Shown here piece after piece: positions 23,186-31,572 of a DNA stretch of 39,342 bases. Where the stretch lies: positions 1 through 39,342 of the forward strand of contig JAEWBF010000092.1 in assembly GCA_023391285.1 (NCBI GenBank), read 5' to 3'. Each line of letters begins with the position of its first letter. Within the stretch, counting starts at the first letter, position 1. The translations under genes and the position numbers were made by a program. The stretch is from Verrucomicrobiota bacterium (GTDB lineage Bacteria; Verrucomicrobiota; Verrucomicrobiia; Opitutales; Opitutaceae). The notes under the pieces were generated by a model. The model worked only from the letters and a program-made list of their open reading frames with translations, was not told the DNA's origin and made no database searches.

Positions 23186-23204
23186 GCGGCGTAAAGCCGC
23201 CTAC
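23186..23204 (-). repeat. GTAG palindrome at the 3' end of the PP2C gene
   Basis: GCGGC-GTAAA-GCCGC followed by CTAC (23201-23204), i.e. GTAG preceding the palindrome on the minus strand. The PP2C TAG stop (23201-23203) is the TAG of this GTAG. Confidence 0.65.
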
Positions 23205-24061
23205 AGGACTTCGATGACGACGGCGGTCGTGTTGTCGCGACCGGAGCTTTGGACGGCGGTTTCGACGAGATGTTGAGCGATGGATTGGCCGTCGGGGGTG
23301 TTGCGGGTCATCTCGTCGATTTGACGGTCCCAAAGTCCATCGACGAGACCGTCGGAGCAGATGACGAAGCGGTCGCCGGGCTCGTGTCCGACGCGACCGA
23401 TGTGGGGATCGATGAATTGGTTGCCGGCGCCGAGGGCTTGCTGGAGGGAATTGCGCCGCGGATCGGTGCGATGTTCGCGTTCGTTCATCTTTCCGGCGCG
23501 ACGGAGTTTGCCGATGAACGTGTGGTCGTGGGTGACTTGGGTGAGTCCGCCGGCGCGCGGAAGATAATAGATGCGGCTGTCGCCGATGTGGCCGAAGTGC
23601 ATCCAACGCGGCGTGAACCAGGCGAGGCTGAGCGTGCAGCCCATGCCGGCGCATTCCTCGTAGGCGTAGCCGAGTTTGAGGAGGTCGTTGTGGATGTCGG
23701 TGAAGAGCTCGGAAAGGATGTCCTGGAATCCGCTGGAAAGGCCGGCGGCGCGGAGGCGGAAGGCGCGCGGGAGGAGGCGCGAAACGCGATCGACGGTGAT
23801 GCGGCTGGCGAATTCGCCGGATTGGGCCCCGCCCATGCCATCGCTGACGGCGAAGACGAAATCGGTGCCGGCGAGGGAAGCGTCGCCGGTTTTACCGAGG
23901 TAGCGGAGTTCGTGGCCGTCGAAGTTGAGCGCGAGGTAGGCGTCTTCGTTGTTGGGGCGGAAGCGGCCCACGTGGGTGAGGCCGGACCAACGGAGGGTGG
24001 GAGCCGGAGCTGCGGGATCCGGCGGCGGGGGAGGAGCCGTGGGCTCCGGGGTGGGGCTCAT
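23201..24061 (-). CDS. PP2C-type serine/threonine protein phosphatase
   Basis: The 286-residue protein is a metal-dependent PPM phosphatase. After a Pro-rich N-terminus (about 1-22), motifs run in order: GRFRPNNEDAY (Asp40 metal ligand), VSDGMGGAQSGEFAS (Asp74), GHIGDSRIYYL, the regulatory flap region, VICSDGLVDG and GRDNTTAVVIEV (C-terminal Asp metal ligand). All PPM aspartates expected are visible. Its ATG overlaps the stop of the upstream mini-kinase (ATGA, 24058-24061), so the two are co-translated, suggesting an opposing kinase/phosphatase pair. The TAG stop sits inside a GTAG palindrome. Confidence 0.95.
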   Translation of the reverse strand: MSPTPEPTAPPPPPDPAAPAPTLRWSGLTHVGRFRPNNEDAYLALNFDGHELRYLGKTGDASLAGTDFVFAVSDGMGGAQSGEFASRITVDRVSRLLPRAFRLRAAGLSSGFQDILSELFTDIHNDLLKLGYAYEECAGMGCTLSLAWFTPRWMHFGHIGDSRIYYLPRAGGLTQVTHDHTFIGKLRRAGKMNEREHRTDPRRNSLQQALGAGNQFIDPHIGRVGHEPGDRFVICSDGLVDGLWDRQIDEMTRNTPDGQSIAQHLVETAVQSSGRDNTTAVVIEVL

Positions 24062-24474
24062 TGAGCGGCAGAAGGTTTCAGCGAGGCACCGTCGCCCCCT
24101 TCTTCGAGGAGCGTGGCGAATTCGAAATCGATGATGCAGAAGCGGCCGTCGGAGATGCGGTAGGTGATGTTGCGCAAGTCGCGGTCCTCGTGGCGGACGC
24201 CGTATTTTTCCAATTCGGCGAAGATCTCCTTCTGGCGTTCGGGATTGAGGGAGTCGACGCGACGGCCGCAGTGGGTGGTGACGATCTTGAGGGTGTCGGG
24301 ATCGATCTCGATTAGCCGGGGAACGAAGGTGCAGCCGCGTTCCTCGAGGCGGCGAAGCACGCGAACCTCGTGTTCGAAGCGTTCGCGGGCGAGATGACCG
24401 CGGAAAGTCTTGTGCACGCGACCATCGTAGCCGATGCGCACGAGGGCGCGGGCGGTGTCTTTGACTTCGTGCAT
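24058..24474 (-). CDS. Miniature protein-kinase-like protein (138 residues)
   Basis: The protein has the kinase landmarks compressed into 138 residues: a candidate ATP-binding Lys22 in GRVHKTFRG, a candidate alpha-C Glu36 in ERFEHEVRVLRRLEERG, the catalytic loop HEDRDLRN (Asp97, Asn102) and a DFG-like DFE (Asp116-Phe117-Glu118) in FCIIDFEFA. The layout resembles Bud32/Rio-type atypical small kinases. There is no glycine-rich loop beyond IGYDGRV. Domains beyond the DFE are only about 20 residues, so the C-lobe is nearly absent. It is translationally coupled to the PP2C gene that follows. Kinase activity is inferred, not shown; it may instead be a pseudokinase. Confidence 0.72.
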   Translation of the reverse strand: MHEVKDTARALVRIGYDGRVHKTFRGHLARERFEHEVRVLRRLEERGCTFVPRLIEIDPDTLKIVTTHCGRRVDSLNPERQKEIFAELEKYGVRHEDRDLRNITYRISDGRFCIIDFEFATLLEEGGDGASLKPSAAQ

Positions 24475-24603
24475 GGCGGCGCGGAAGTAATTTGGTTCAA
24501 ACGGGCCGTGGCAAGCGCGCTGAAAGGGTTCAAGTGCAAGCCGCCGGCGAAGAACTGTCGAGGTGCGTCATAGCGACATTAGGTTTTCAAGTTAAGATCG
24601 TCT

Positions 24604-24621
24604 CTGGCATACGAGGTGCTA
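24604..24621 (+). promoter_or_regulatory. Candidate sigma-54 promoter upstream of glnII
   Basis: CTGGCATACGAGGTGCTA carries GG (24606-24607) and GC (24618-24619) with the invariant ten-base spacing of -24/-12 promoters and matches TGGCA/TGCW. Three positions of the extended consensus differ. The glnII ATG is about 110 bases downstream. Nitrogen-controlled sigma-54 transcription of glnII is known from rhizobia. Confidence 0.5.
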
Positions 24622-24730
24622 ATTCCCGGGACGGTTCTTTGTCTGTGCTCGCCGAGGTTGGGAAGGCAGTTCTACCCACTTTGTCTGCACGACGCGGCAA
24701 CCCCCAAACATCGTCCAAATCGTCTCCTCT

Positions 24731-25762
24731 ATGGCCAAATACAAACTGGAATACATCTGGCTCGACGGCTACACGCCGCTGGCCAACTTGCGCAGCAAGA
24801 CCCAAATCAAGGACTTTGCCAGCTTCCCGAAGCTCGAAGAACTTCCCAATTGGGGGTTCGACGGCAGCTCGACGAAACAAGCTGAAGGCAAGAGCTCGGA
24901 TGTGGTTCTGAAGCCGGTCGCGGTTTTCCCGGATTCGACGCGCAAGAATGGTGTGCTCGTGATGTGCGAGACCTACCTCCACACCGGTGAGGCGCACCCG
25001 ACGAACTCGCGGGCAACGATCCCGGACGATCCGGACACCTGGTTCGGTTTCGAGCAGGAATACTTCTTCTACAAGGACGGCGCTCCGCTGGGTTTCCCGA
25101 AGGATGGCTATCCGGCCCCGCAGGGTCCCTACTACACCGGCGTCGGCTACAAGAATGTCGGCTCGGTGGCGCGGCAGATCGTCGAAGAGCACATCGACCT
25201 GTGCTTGGACGCCGGCATCAACATCGAAGGCATCAACGCCGAAGTGGCGAAGGGCCAGTGGGAGTTCCAGATCTTTGGCAAGGGCTCGAAGAGCGCCGCC
25301 GATCAGATGTGGGTGGCCCGCTACATTCTCACGCGCCTGTGTGAGAAGTATGAGATCGACATCGAATGGCGCTGCAAACCGATCCTCGGTGCCTTCAATG
25401 CGGCGCTCGATTGGAACGGCTCCGGCATGCACTCGAACTTCTCGACGAAGTATCTGCGCGAAGTTGGCGGCAAAGCCTACTTCGAGAAGCTCATGGCTGC
25501 TTTCAACAAGCACATGGACGAACACATCGCAGTTTATGGCCCGGAGAATCATCTCCGCCTCACCGGCCTCCACGAGACGCAGTCGATCGACAAGTTCACC
25601 TACGGCATCGCCGATCGTGGCTCGTCGATTCGCGTGCCGCACAGCTTCGTGAACGCCGGCTACAAGGGCTACCTCGAGGACCGTCGTCCGAACTCGGCCG
25701 CCGATCCGTATCTCGTCGCGGGCCGCATTCTGAAAACGATTCAGACGGTGCCGACGACCTGA
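24731..25762 (+). CDS. glnII: Glutamine synthetase type II (eukaryote-like GSII)
   Basis: The 343-residue enzyme makes glutamine from glutamate and ammonium with ATP. Its length and sequence are those of the short GSII family (about 330-370), not the 440-470 of GSI. Markers are the beta-grasp domain (KLEYIWLDG, WGFDGSSTKQAEGKSSDVVL), FGFEQEYFFY (Glu metal ligands), INAEVAKGQWEFQI, GSGMHSNFSTK, and the C-terminal ADRGSSIRVPHSF plus LEDRRPNSAADPY. It has no adenylylation site (a GSI-beta feature). It follows a candidate sigma-54 promoter and is followed by a strong terminator, so it is monocistronic. Confidence 0.96.
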   Translation: MAKYKLEYIWLDGYTPLANLRSKTQIKDFASFPKLEELPNWGFDGSSTKQAEGKSSDVVLKPVAVFPDSTRKNGVLVMCETYLHTGEAHPTNSRATIPDDPDTWFGFEQEYFFYKDGAPLGFPKDGYPAPQGPYYTGVGYKNVGSVARQIVEEHIDLCLDAGINIEGINAEVAKGQWEFQIFGKGSKSAADQMWVARYILTRLCEKYEIDIEWRCKPILGAFNAALDWNGSGMHSNFSTKYLREVGGKAYFEKLMAAFNKHMDEHIAVYGPENHLRLTGLHETQSIDKFTYGIADRGSSIRVPHSFVNAGYKGYLEDRRPNSAADPYLVAGRILKTIQTVPTT

Positions 25763-25788
25763 GCGGTTGTTTCCGATTGTTGAGTTTG

Positions 25789-25818
25789 GCGCCACCTCGC
25801 GAGGGGTGGCGCTTTTGT
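25789..25818 (+). terminator. Rho-independent terminator of glnII
   Basis: GCGCCACC pairs with GGTGGCGC (extended by T-G and C-G pairs around a four-base loop) and is followed by TTTTG. It starts 26 bases after the stop. Confidence 0.85.
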
Positions 25819-25904
25819 TTGGCTTGTTTGAAGGCGCGGGGGATGGGAAGAGTGGCGAGGTGCAATCGCTGGTATCCAGTAGGCGTCGCGTCGTCGGGGC
25901 AGTG

Positions 25905-25950
25905 TGTAGATCAAACTGGATTCTTCGCCGCGCTCAGAGTGACAGGAATT
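25905..25950 (-). repeat. Dispersed intergenic repeat (CACTCTGAGCGCGGCGAAGAAT type)
   Basis: The minus strand reads GTCACTCTGAGCGCGGCGAA then GAATCCAG. From memory this matches an intergenic element whose spurious translations (FFAALRVT, CHPERSEE) are common in many bacterial genomes. It lies in the gap between glnII and the O-antigen ligase gene. Confidence 0.45.
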
Positions 25951-26005
25951 TCAGCGTTGATCGGCGGGCGCGGACGGTCGTGGAACGACGGTCAGGAGGG
26001 GCGGA

Positions 26006-27952
26006 GTGACAACGAATGTTGTCGAGGACGGTCGTGGACCGCGCGTGCGGGTGTGGGAGTGGGCGCAGGTGGCGTTGCTCGGTGTGAATCTGACGTGGAC
26101 GACGTTGTGCCTGGGTGGATACAGGCCCGAGACGATGGTGGTGACGACGGCGCTGGCCGGCGCGCTGTTCGTGGTGCATCTGATCGGATTTGTGATGCTG
26201 CGCGAGGAACTCGCGGCGCGAGATGGGGAGGTGGCGCGGGTGCATCCGGCGGGGTGGTGGTTGCTGCCGTTTCTCGCGTATGCGGCGGCGAACGTCGTGC
26301 TCGTTTCGCCGGTGAAATGGATTGGCTGGCGCGACTGGATCGGTTGGGCGCAGATGATTGCGGTATTTTGGGTGGTATTGAATGGCGTGCGAACGCGTGA
26401 AGGGCGGATGGTATTGTTCGGTGCGATCGTGACGCTGGCGTTCGGGGCGGCGGTGCTGGCGTGCTATCAACGATTCGTGCAGCCGGAGTGGTTGATGATG
26501 GGGCGCGTGCAGGCGGATCAGTTTATCGGGCGGGCGAGCGGACCGTTTGGAATACCCAACAGCCTCGGGGCGCTATTGCTGCTCGTGTTGTTCCCGGTGG
26601 GCGCGCTGGTGTTTCGGCGCGGGGCGAGCGCGGTGCAGCGAGTGTTTTTGGGCTACGTGGCGGCGTTGTTGCTGCTGGGGCTTGTGCTCACGATCAGCCG
26701 AGGGGCGTGGCTGGCGGCGGTGCTGGTGGGGATCGCGTGGCCGGTTTTCGGCGGTCGTGGAGGAATGGGAAAGAGGCTCATGTGGGCCGCGGCGGCGGCG
26801 CTGGCGTTGAGCGCGACGGTGATGATGTTGTTCTGGACCGTGCCGCTGGTGCGGGAGCGGCTGACGAGTTTGAAAACGGATGTCGGGGAGAGAACGCGGC
26901 CGATCATGTGGCGAGGCGCGTGGAATATTTTTCGCGAGCACCCGGCGTGGGGGAGCGGAGCGGGGAGTTACAATGTCGTTTTCGAGAAGCACCGACCGGA
27001 GCGCTACCAGGACGAGCCGCAGTGGGCGCATAACGATTATTTGAATACGTTGAGCGATTATGGGGCGGTGGGGTTTGCGTTGTTCTTTGGGGCGGCGGGA
27101 GTCGTGGGGGCGATGTGCGTGCGACGGAGAGCCGGCAGATCTGGTGCGGACGCGAGGCGATGGGACCGGCGCGAGCCGTTGCCGGTGGGAGCGATCACTG
27201 CGGGTCTCGGAGCGTTTGGGCTGCAATTGTTCGTCGACTTTCATTTCAAGATACCGGCGCTCGCGATGACGTTTGCGGCGATGGCGGCGCTGGTGGTGCA
27301 ACAATGCTGGCGAGCGCGGAGCAGCGGACCGGGACGAGGCGCGGGACTCGAGCGCGATGTGTGCGTGGGAATGGCAACATTTGCGGCGGCGGGAAGCGTG
27401 TGGTTTGTGAACCCGCTCTTTCGGGCGGAGGCGCTGCGTTACGAGGCGCGCGAGATGATCGATCGATTGGCGGTGCGGGAAACGCCGGTGGGCGAGTGGC
27501 GTCCGGTGTTGGCGGAGGTGATGGCGAAGCTGAGCCGCGCGACGGAGCTGGATCCGAAGAATGGCGCGGTCTGGGCGGATGTTTCGTATGCGACGGCGTT
27601 GTTCGCGCAGAGTGAGCCGATGCAGGCGAAGGAACTTGGAAGCAAAGCGGAACGGTCGGCGGAGCAGGCGCTGGCTTGTTCGAAGGTTGTCGCAGAATTT
27701 TGGGTTCGTCGCGGCGTGGCGCTCGATTTGCAGGGCCGGCGAATCGAAGGCGGGGGTGCGTTTGTGGAGGCGCTGAAGCTCGCGCCGGCGAATGCGATCG
27801 CGTGGTATTATCAAGCGGCGCACTTGAGTTTGGATGCGGCGCACCGGCCGCGGGCGCTGGCGGCGGTGGGGGTTGCCTTGCGTCTTGACCCTGGAAAGCG
27901 CGAGGCGCAAGCATTGCGGCAGCGATTGGCCGAACGCAGCCGCGCTCCCTGA
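26006..27952 (+). CDS. O-antigen ligase/polymerase-family membrane protein with C-terminal TPR region
   Basis: The protein is 648 residues with a GTG start. The N-terminal two-thirds (about 18-410) has about 11-12 transmembrane helices. The Wzy_C/WaaL-type signature is in the periplasmic loop and following helix (WRGAWNIFREHPAWGSGAGS, FEKHRPERYQDEPQWAHND, YLNTLSDYGAVGF). The C-terminal part (about 430-648) holds TPR-like helical repeats (LSRATELDPKNGAVWADVS, EALKLAPANAIAWYYQAAHL, VGVALRLDPGKREAQAL). Members attach or polymerise surface polysaccharide at the cytoplasmic membrane. The fusion to TPR is found in several gram-negative phyla. The FecR-domain gene begins 11 bases after its stop, which suggests an operon. 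Confidence 0.88.
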   Translation: MTTNVVEDGRGPRVRVWEWAQVALLGVNLTWTTLCLGGYRPETMVVTTALAGALFVVHLIGFVMLREELAARDGEVARVHPAGWWLLPFLAYAAANVVLVSPVKWIGWRDWIGWAQMIAVFWVVLNGVRTREGRMVLFGAIVTLAFGAAVLACYQRFVQPEWLMMGRVQADQFIGRASGPFGIPNSLGALLLLVLFPVGALVFRRGASAVQRVFLGYVAALLLLGLVLTISRGAWLAAVLVGIAWPVFGGRGGMGKRLMWAAAAALALSATVMMLFWTVPLVRERLTSLKTDVGERTRPIMWRGAWNIFREHPAWGSGAGSYNVVFEKHRPERYQDEPQWAHNDYLNTLSDYGAVGFALFFGAAGVVGAMCVRRRAGRSGADARRWDRREPLPVGAITAGLGAFGLQLFVDFHFKIPALAMTFAAMAALVVQQCWRARSSGPGRGAGLERDVCVGMATFAAAGSVWFVNPLFRAEALRYEAREMIDRLAVRETPVGEWRPVLAEVMAKLSRATELDPKNGAVWADVSYATALFAQSEPMQAKELGSKAERSAEQALACSKVVAEFWVRRGVALDLQGRRIEGGGAFVEALKLAPANAIAWYYQAAHLSLDAAHRPRALAAVGVALRLDPGKREAQALRQRLAERSRAP

Positions 27953-27963
27953 ATCCAGCTCAC

Positions 27964-28914
27964 ATGCGCCCGACCAAACTGATTTCGTGGCTGCTGCTTT
28001 GCGGCACGCTCGCTTTTTTTGCTGTATCCGCGCACGCGCAAACCGGTCGGGTTCCGGGGCGGATTGTAGCGGCCAAGGTGACCGGGGCGGTGACGGCGAT
28101 CGATCTGGCGACGCAAGCGACACGGACGCTGGCGACGTCGGAGGTCGTTTCGCAACAGACGCGGATTGTGACGGGTGCGGGCGCGAGTGTGATCCTGGTT
28201 TTTTCGAACGGCGCGTCGCTCAATGTGGGCGCGGATTCGTCGATGGACATCGAGGAGTTTTTGCAGGACCCGTTTCAAACGGAAGTGGCGATGGCGACGT
28301 TGGAGGCGGAGCCTACCAGTTCGACGACCAGCGTGCGGCTGACGCGTGGTGAATTGGTTGGCAATGTGAAGAAGCTGAACCAGGCGGGCGGATCGACGTT
28401 CACGGTGAACACGCCGGTGGGCGCGGCGGGTATTCGCGGCACGACCTTCCGGATTGTTTTCCGTCCGGATTCGAGCGGTCGGGTGTTTTTCACGCTGAGC
28501 ACGGCGGAGGGGGTGGTGTTGTTCGAGGCGCCGGCGGCGGCGGATGTGTCGGTGGAAACAGGCAACGAAGTCACGGTTTCGGTGGATGTGACGGTGGACG
28601 AGGCGAGCGGCACGGTGACGTTGAACTCGGCGCCGATGGTGGAAGGACTCACGCAGGTGTCGCCTCAGACGCTGGCGGCGATCGAGGGCGCGGCCAATGA
28701 TATCGTGCAGGCGTCGACGACGGTGATTATCAGCACGGTTTCGAATTCGACATCGGATACGGGTTCGCCGCCGCAAGGGTCCGAGCAGAACCCGGAGACG
28801 AAGGGCGAGGACAACTCGAAGCAGTCGAATATGCTGAAAGAGCAGCAGAGTCCGGTTTTTGGTCCGACGACACCGCAGAACTCGACGACGCCGGGCGATG
28901 GTAAGAAGGGTTGA
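27964..28914 (+). CDS. Secreted FecR-domain protein
   Basis: The 316-residue protein has a signal peptide (MRPTKLISWLLLCGTLAFFA... likely cleaved after AHA). The FecR domain (about 60-200) shows GAGASVILVFSNGASLNVGA, RLTRGELVGNV, and FTVNTPVGAAGIRGTTFRIV. The C-terminal tail is low-complexity, Ser/Thr/Pro/Gln-rich (about 262-316). There is no N-terminal anti-sigma segment, so it is not a FecI partner; these stand-alone FecR proteins are often next to CHASE2 cyclases, as here (29068). The likely role is an extracytoplasmic ligand or binding module for that sensor; this is an inference from synteny. Confidence 0.85.
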   Translation: MRPTKLISWLLLCGTLAFFAVSAHAQTGRVPGRIVAAKVTGAVTAIDLATQATRTLATSEVVSQQTRIVTGAGASVILVFSNGASLNVGADSSMDIEEFLQDPFQTEVAMATLEAEPTSSTTSVRLTRGELVGNVKKLNQAGGSTFTVNTPVGAAGIRGTTFRIVFRPDSSGRVFFTLSTAEGVVLFEAPAAADVSVETGNEVTVSVDVTVDEASGTVTLNSAPMVEGLTQVSPQTLAAIEGAANDIVQASTTVIISTVSNSTSDTGSPPQGSEQNPETKGEDNSKQSNMLKEQQSPVFGPTTPQNSTTPGDGKKG

Positions 28915-28961
28915 GGGGCGGGTGACGCGTTTGTGGTGACTCGCCGAGAGCGACTGGAGAG

Positions 28962-28990
28962 AACCACGAATGGACACGAATGAACACGAA
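28962..28990. repeat. Dispersed repeat AACCACGAATGGACACGAA type, copy 1
   Basis: The unit AACCACGAATGGACACGAAT continues into GAACACGAA. It recurs almost identically at 33806-33836 and more divergently at 33761-33793. The copies are intergenic. Confidence 0.75.
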
Positions 28991-29067
28991 GGGAGCGGAC
29001 TTCATGTCGTTCGCACGATCTCCCGAGTAACGGTGCTTGCGAGATCTGGATCGAATACGGAGTCCGC

Positions 29068-31362
29068 ATGAGTTCGGTTCGGTCGAAGAAGAAGCCGGCA
29101 TTTTCGTGGCTGCGGTGGGCGGTGCTGTTGGTGATTCCGGCGGTGTGGTGCGTGGCGACGCACGTGGGCTGGCTGGATTTTCTCGAGAACAAACTCGTCG
29201 ATTGGCGGTTCCGGTATCGCGGCGAAATCGATGCGCCGGTGAAGATCGTTTACGTCGACATCGATTCGCAATCGATTGCGGAGATCGGCGGGACACCGTG
29301 GGATCGGACGTATTTCGCGCGTGTGGCGTCGGCGTTGATCGAGCGAGCGGGGGTGAAGGCGGTGGGGATCGACGTGTTGTTTTCAGAGAACGGCGTGCCG
29401 GAGTCGGTCGATCGGAACAAGCACGTGCGGGGGAATCTGGAGTTGGGGAAGTTTCTGTTTCGCGATCCGCCGGTGGTATTAGCGGCGTCGTATGCGGCGG
29501 CGGTGGATCGCAGTATCAATGGTGAATTGGTTTTTCGGGAGCTGCCGTTGATCAGCCGCATGGGGCCAGAGGAGGACGCGGCGCTGCCGGAATTGCCGGC
29601 GTTGCGGACGCATCCGACGGATCCGAAGAAGGTGTGGAATCCGGCGTTGGTGGGATTGATCGACACGATCGATGGCGGGACGCGGACCGTGCCGGCGTTT
29701 GCGCCGACGGCGGTGCGCACGTATTTGCACCTCTCGCTGGAGCTGGCGCGGCTGCACTACGGCGTGGCAAATGACGGCGTGAAGATCGGGGAGAGCGTGA
29801 TCGACCTCGTGCGGGAGGACGGAACGGTGGCGGCGCGGATTCCACTGCGCGACGGGCAGCTGATCGATGTGAATTGGTTTTCGAAATGGAGCTCGGAGAA
29901 AAATCCGCGCGTGCCGATTTCGACGACGTTTGCGTATGTGGAGATGTTGGCGTCGGAAGATGCGGAGGAGCGGGCGGCGGCGGAGGAATTTTTCGCGCAG
30001 GAAGAGTTCAAGGATGCGATCGTGTTGATCGGGCCGGTGGATCCGCTGGAGCAGGATTTGGCGCCGACGCCGTTTGACGACGTGCCGGTGCCGAAAGTCG
30101 GGATTCACGGCAACATGGTGAAGACGATCGTATCCGGAAAATACCTTCAGCGGTTGCCGGCGTGGGGCGGGGCGGCGTGGTTGGATTTCGCGTTGGTGTT
30201 TGGGCTGGCGATCGGGGTGACGGCGCTGGCGGTGTCGGGCGGGGCGAGAGCGGCGTTGAACAAAGTGGCGAGTGTGGTGGCGATGGGGGCGTTTGCGTGG
30301 CTGGCGTTCGAGTTGTTCAGATCGAATCATCTCGTGTTGCCGCTGGCGCCGGCGTTGGGGGCGGCGTTCACGACGAGTTTCGCGGGCGTGATCTGGCAGT
30401 TGATGGAGGAGGAGAAGGCGAAAGGGCGGATCAAAGGAATGTTCGGCGCGTATGTGTCGCCGCAGTTAGTTGATCGCATGGTCGAGTCGGGCGAGGATCC
30501 GCAGCTGGGCGGTCACGACGAGGAGATCACGGCGTATTTTTCGGACATCCAGTCGTTCTCGACATTTTCGGAGAAGCTCGGGTCGGGGCCGCTGGTGGAG
30601 CTGATGAACGAGTATCTGACGGCGTGCACGGACATCGTGCAGGAGGAAGGCGGAACGCTGGACAAGTATATCGGCGATGCGGTGGTCGCGATGTTTGGCG
30701 CGCCGTTGGCTTTGCCTGATCATGCGTATCGCGCGTGTGTGGCGACGCAGCGCGTGCACAAGAAGCTGGGCGAGCTACGCGAGAAGTGGAGAAGCGAAGG
30801 AAAGCGCTGGCCGGAGATCGTGGGGCAGATGCAGTCGCGCATCGGTTTGAATTCGGGTGTGTGCACGATCGGCAACATGGGGAGCCGCACGCGTTTCAAT
30901 TACACGATGATGGGCGACAACGTGAACCTGGCGGCACGGATGGAGAGCGGCGCGAAGAGCTGGGGGTGCTACACGATGTGCGCGGAAACGACGAAGACGG
31001 CGTGCGTGAAACATGGCGGCGATCGCGTGGTGTTTCGACCGCTTGCGAAGATCGTGGTGAAAGGCCGGACGCAGGCGGTGCCGATTTACGAGATCGTGGG
31101 GCTGAAGGAGGATGTGACGGACAAAACGCGCGAATGTCTGGCGTTTTTCGAGCAAGCGTTGGCGAAGTATTATGCGCGCGACTGGAGCGCAGCGCTGGAG
31201 TTGTTCGCGAAAAGTCGGGAGCTGGAGCCGAATGTGCCGGGAGTGACGCCGGGCGTGGTGAGTAATCCGTCGCTCGTGTATTTGGAAAAGATCGTGCCGG
31301 AAACGATGGAGGAGCCGCCGGCGGAGGATTGGGATGGGCGGTATGTGATGAAGGAGAAATAG
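29068..31362 (+). CDS. CHASE2-domain adenylate/guanylate cyclase
   Basis: The 764-residue protein has an N-terminal transmembrane helix (about 12-34) and an extracytoplasmic CHASE2 sensor domain (about 40-350; VKIVYVDIDSQSIAEIGGTP, then VKAVGIDVLF). Three further transmembrane helices (about 365-450) follow, then a class III nucleotide cyclase domain (about 482-660). The cyclase shows the two metal-binding aspartates (YFSDIQSFS, Asp493; DKYIGDAVVAMFGAP, Asp537) and NYTMMGDNVNLAARME. A short C-terminal segment resembles a single TPR. It would make cAMP or cGMP on an external cue; the Lys in LDKYIGD fits an adenylate cyclase. It lies 153 bases after the FecR-domain gene. Confidence 0.93.
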   Translation: MSSVRSKKKPAFSWLRWAVLLVIPAVWCVATHVGWLDFLENKLVDWRFRYRGEIDAPVKIVYVDIDSQSIAEIGGTPWDRTYFARVASALIERAGVKAVGIDVLFSENGVPESVDRNKHVRGNLELGKFLFRDPPVVLAASYAAAVDRSINGELVFRELPLISRMGPEEDAALPELPALRTHPTDPKKVWNPALVGLIDTIDGGTRTVPAFAPTAVRTYLHLSLELARLHYGVANDGVKIGESVIDLVREDGTVAARIPLRDGQLIDVNWFSKWSSEKNPRVPISTTFAYVEMLASEDAEERAAAEEFFAQEEFKDAIVLIGPVDPLEQDLAPTPFDDVPVPKVGIHGNMVKTIVSGKYLQRLPAWGGAAWLDFALVFGLAIGVTALAVSGGARAALNKVASVVAMGAFAWLAFELFRSNHLVLPLAPALGAAFTTSFAGVIWQLMEEEKAKGRIKGMFGAYVSPQLVDRMVESGEDPQLGGHDEEITAYFSDIQSFSTFSEKLGSGPLVELMNEYLTACTDIVQEEGGTLDKYIGDAVVAMFGAPLALPDHAYRACVATQRVHKKLGELREKWRSEGKRWPEIVGQMQSRIGLNSGVCTIGNMGSRTRFNYTMMGDNVNLAARMESGAKSWGCYTMCAETTKTACVKHGGDRVVFRPLAKIVVKGRTQAVPIYEIVGLKEDVTDKTRECLAFFEQALAKYYARDWSAALELFAKSRELEPNVPGVTPGVVSNPSLVYLEKIVPETMEEPPAEDWDGRYVMKEK

Positions 31363-31400
31363 GGTGGCGATGCGGGGGTGTTGCGTTGGGGCGGAAGGAC

Positions 31401-31423
31401 GAAACGCTCACGCGTTCCGCTAC
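31401..31423 (-). repeat. GTAG palindrome (REP-like) after the cyclase gene
   Basis: AACGC-TCAC-GCGTT followed by CC-GCTAC (CTAC 31420-31423, GTAG on the minus strand). The arms are imperfect beyond five bases. Confidence 0.45.
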
Positions 31424-31572
31424 GAGGCAGAGGAGGGACCGCGGGCGGCGCTCCGGCTTCTTTCGCCCGAACGTTGGTTCGAAAGCGTGAGTGCGGGCGC
31501 GGTGAGGCGAGGGTTGCGCGGAAAAATTTTGTGGCGTGGAGCCGGGCAAGTTGTTGGAGTGACGGCTCGTCG

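Noticed and set aside
24508..24523. Second sigma-54-like site TGGCAAGCGCGCTGAA upstream of glnII
   Set aside because: The -12 GC is not at the required spacing; only the site at 24604-24621 fits.
24587..25795. 402-residue minus-strand ORF opposite glnII
   Set aside because: Antisense shadow of a clear glutamine synthetase.
25366..26400. 344-residue plus-strand ORF with GFFAALRVT
   Set aside because: It is a frame shadow of glnII joined to a dispersed intergenic repeat at 25905-25950.
26573..28123. 516-residue minus-strand ORF
   Set aside because: Antisense to the O-antigen ligase gene, with repetitive Arg/Pro/Gln composition.
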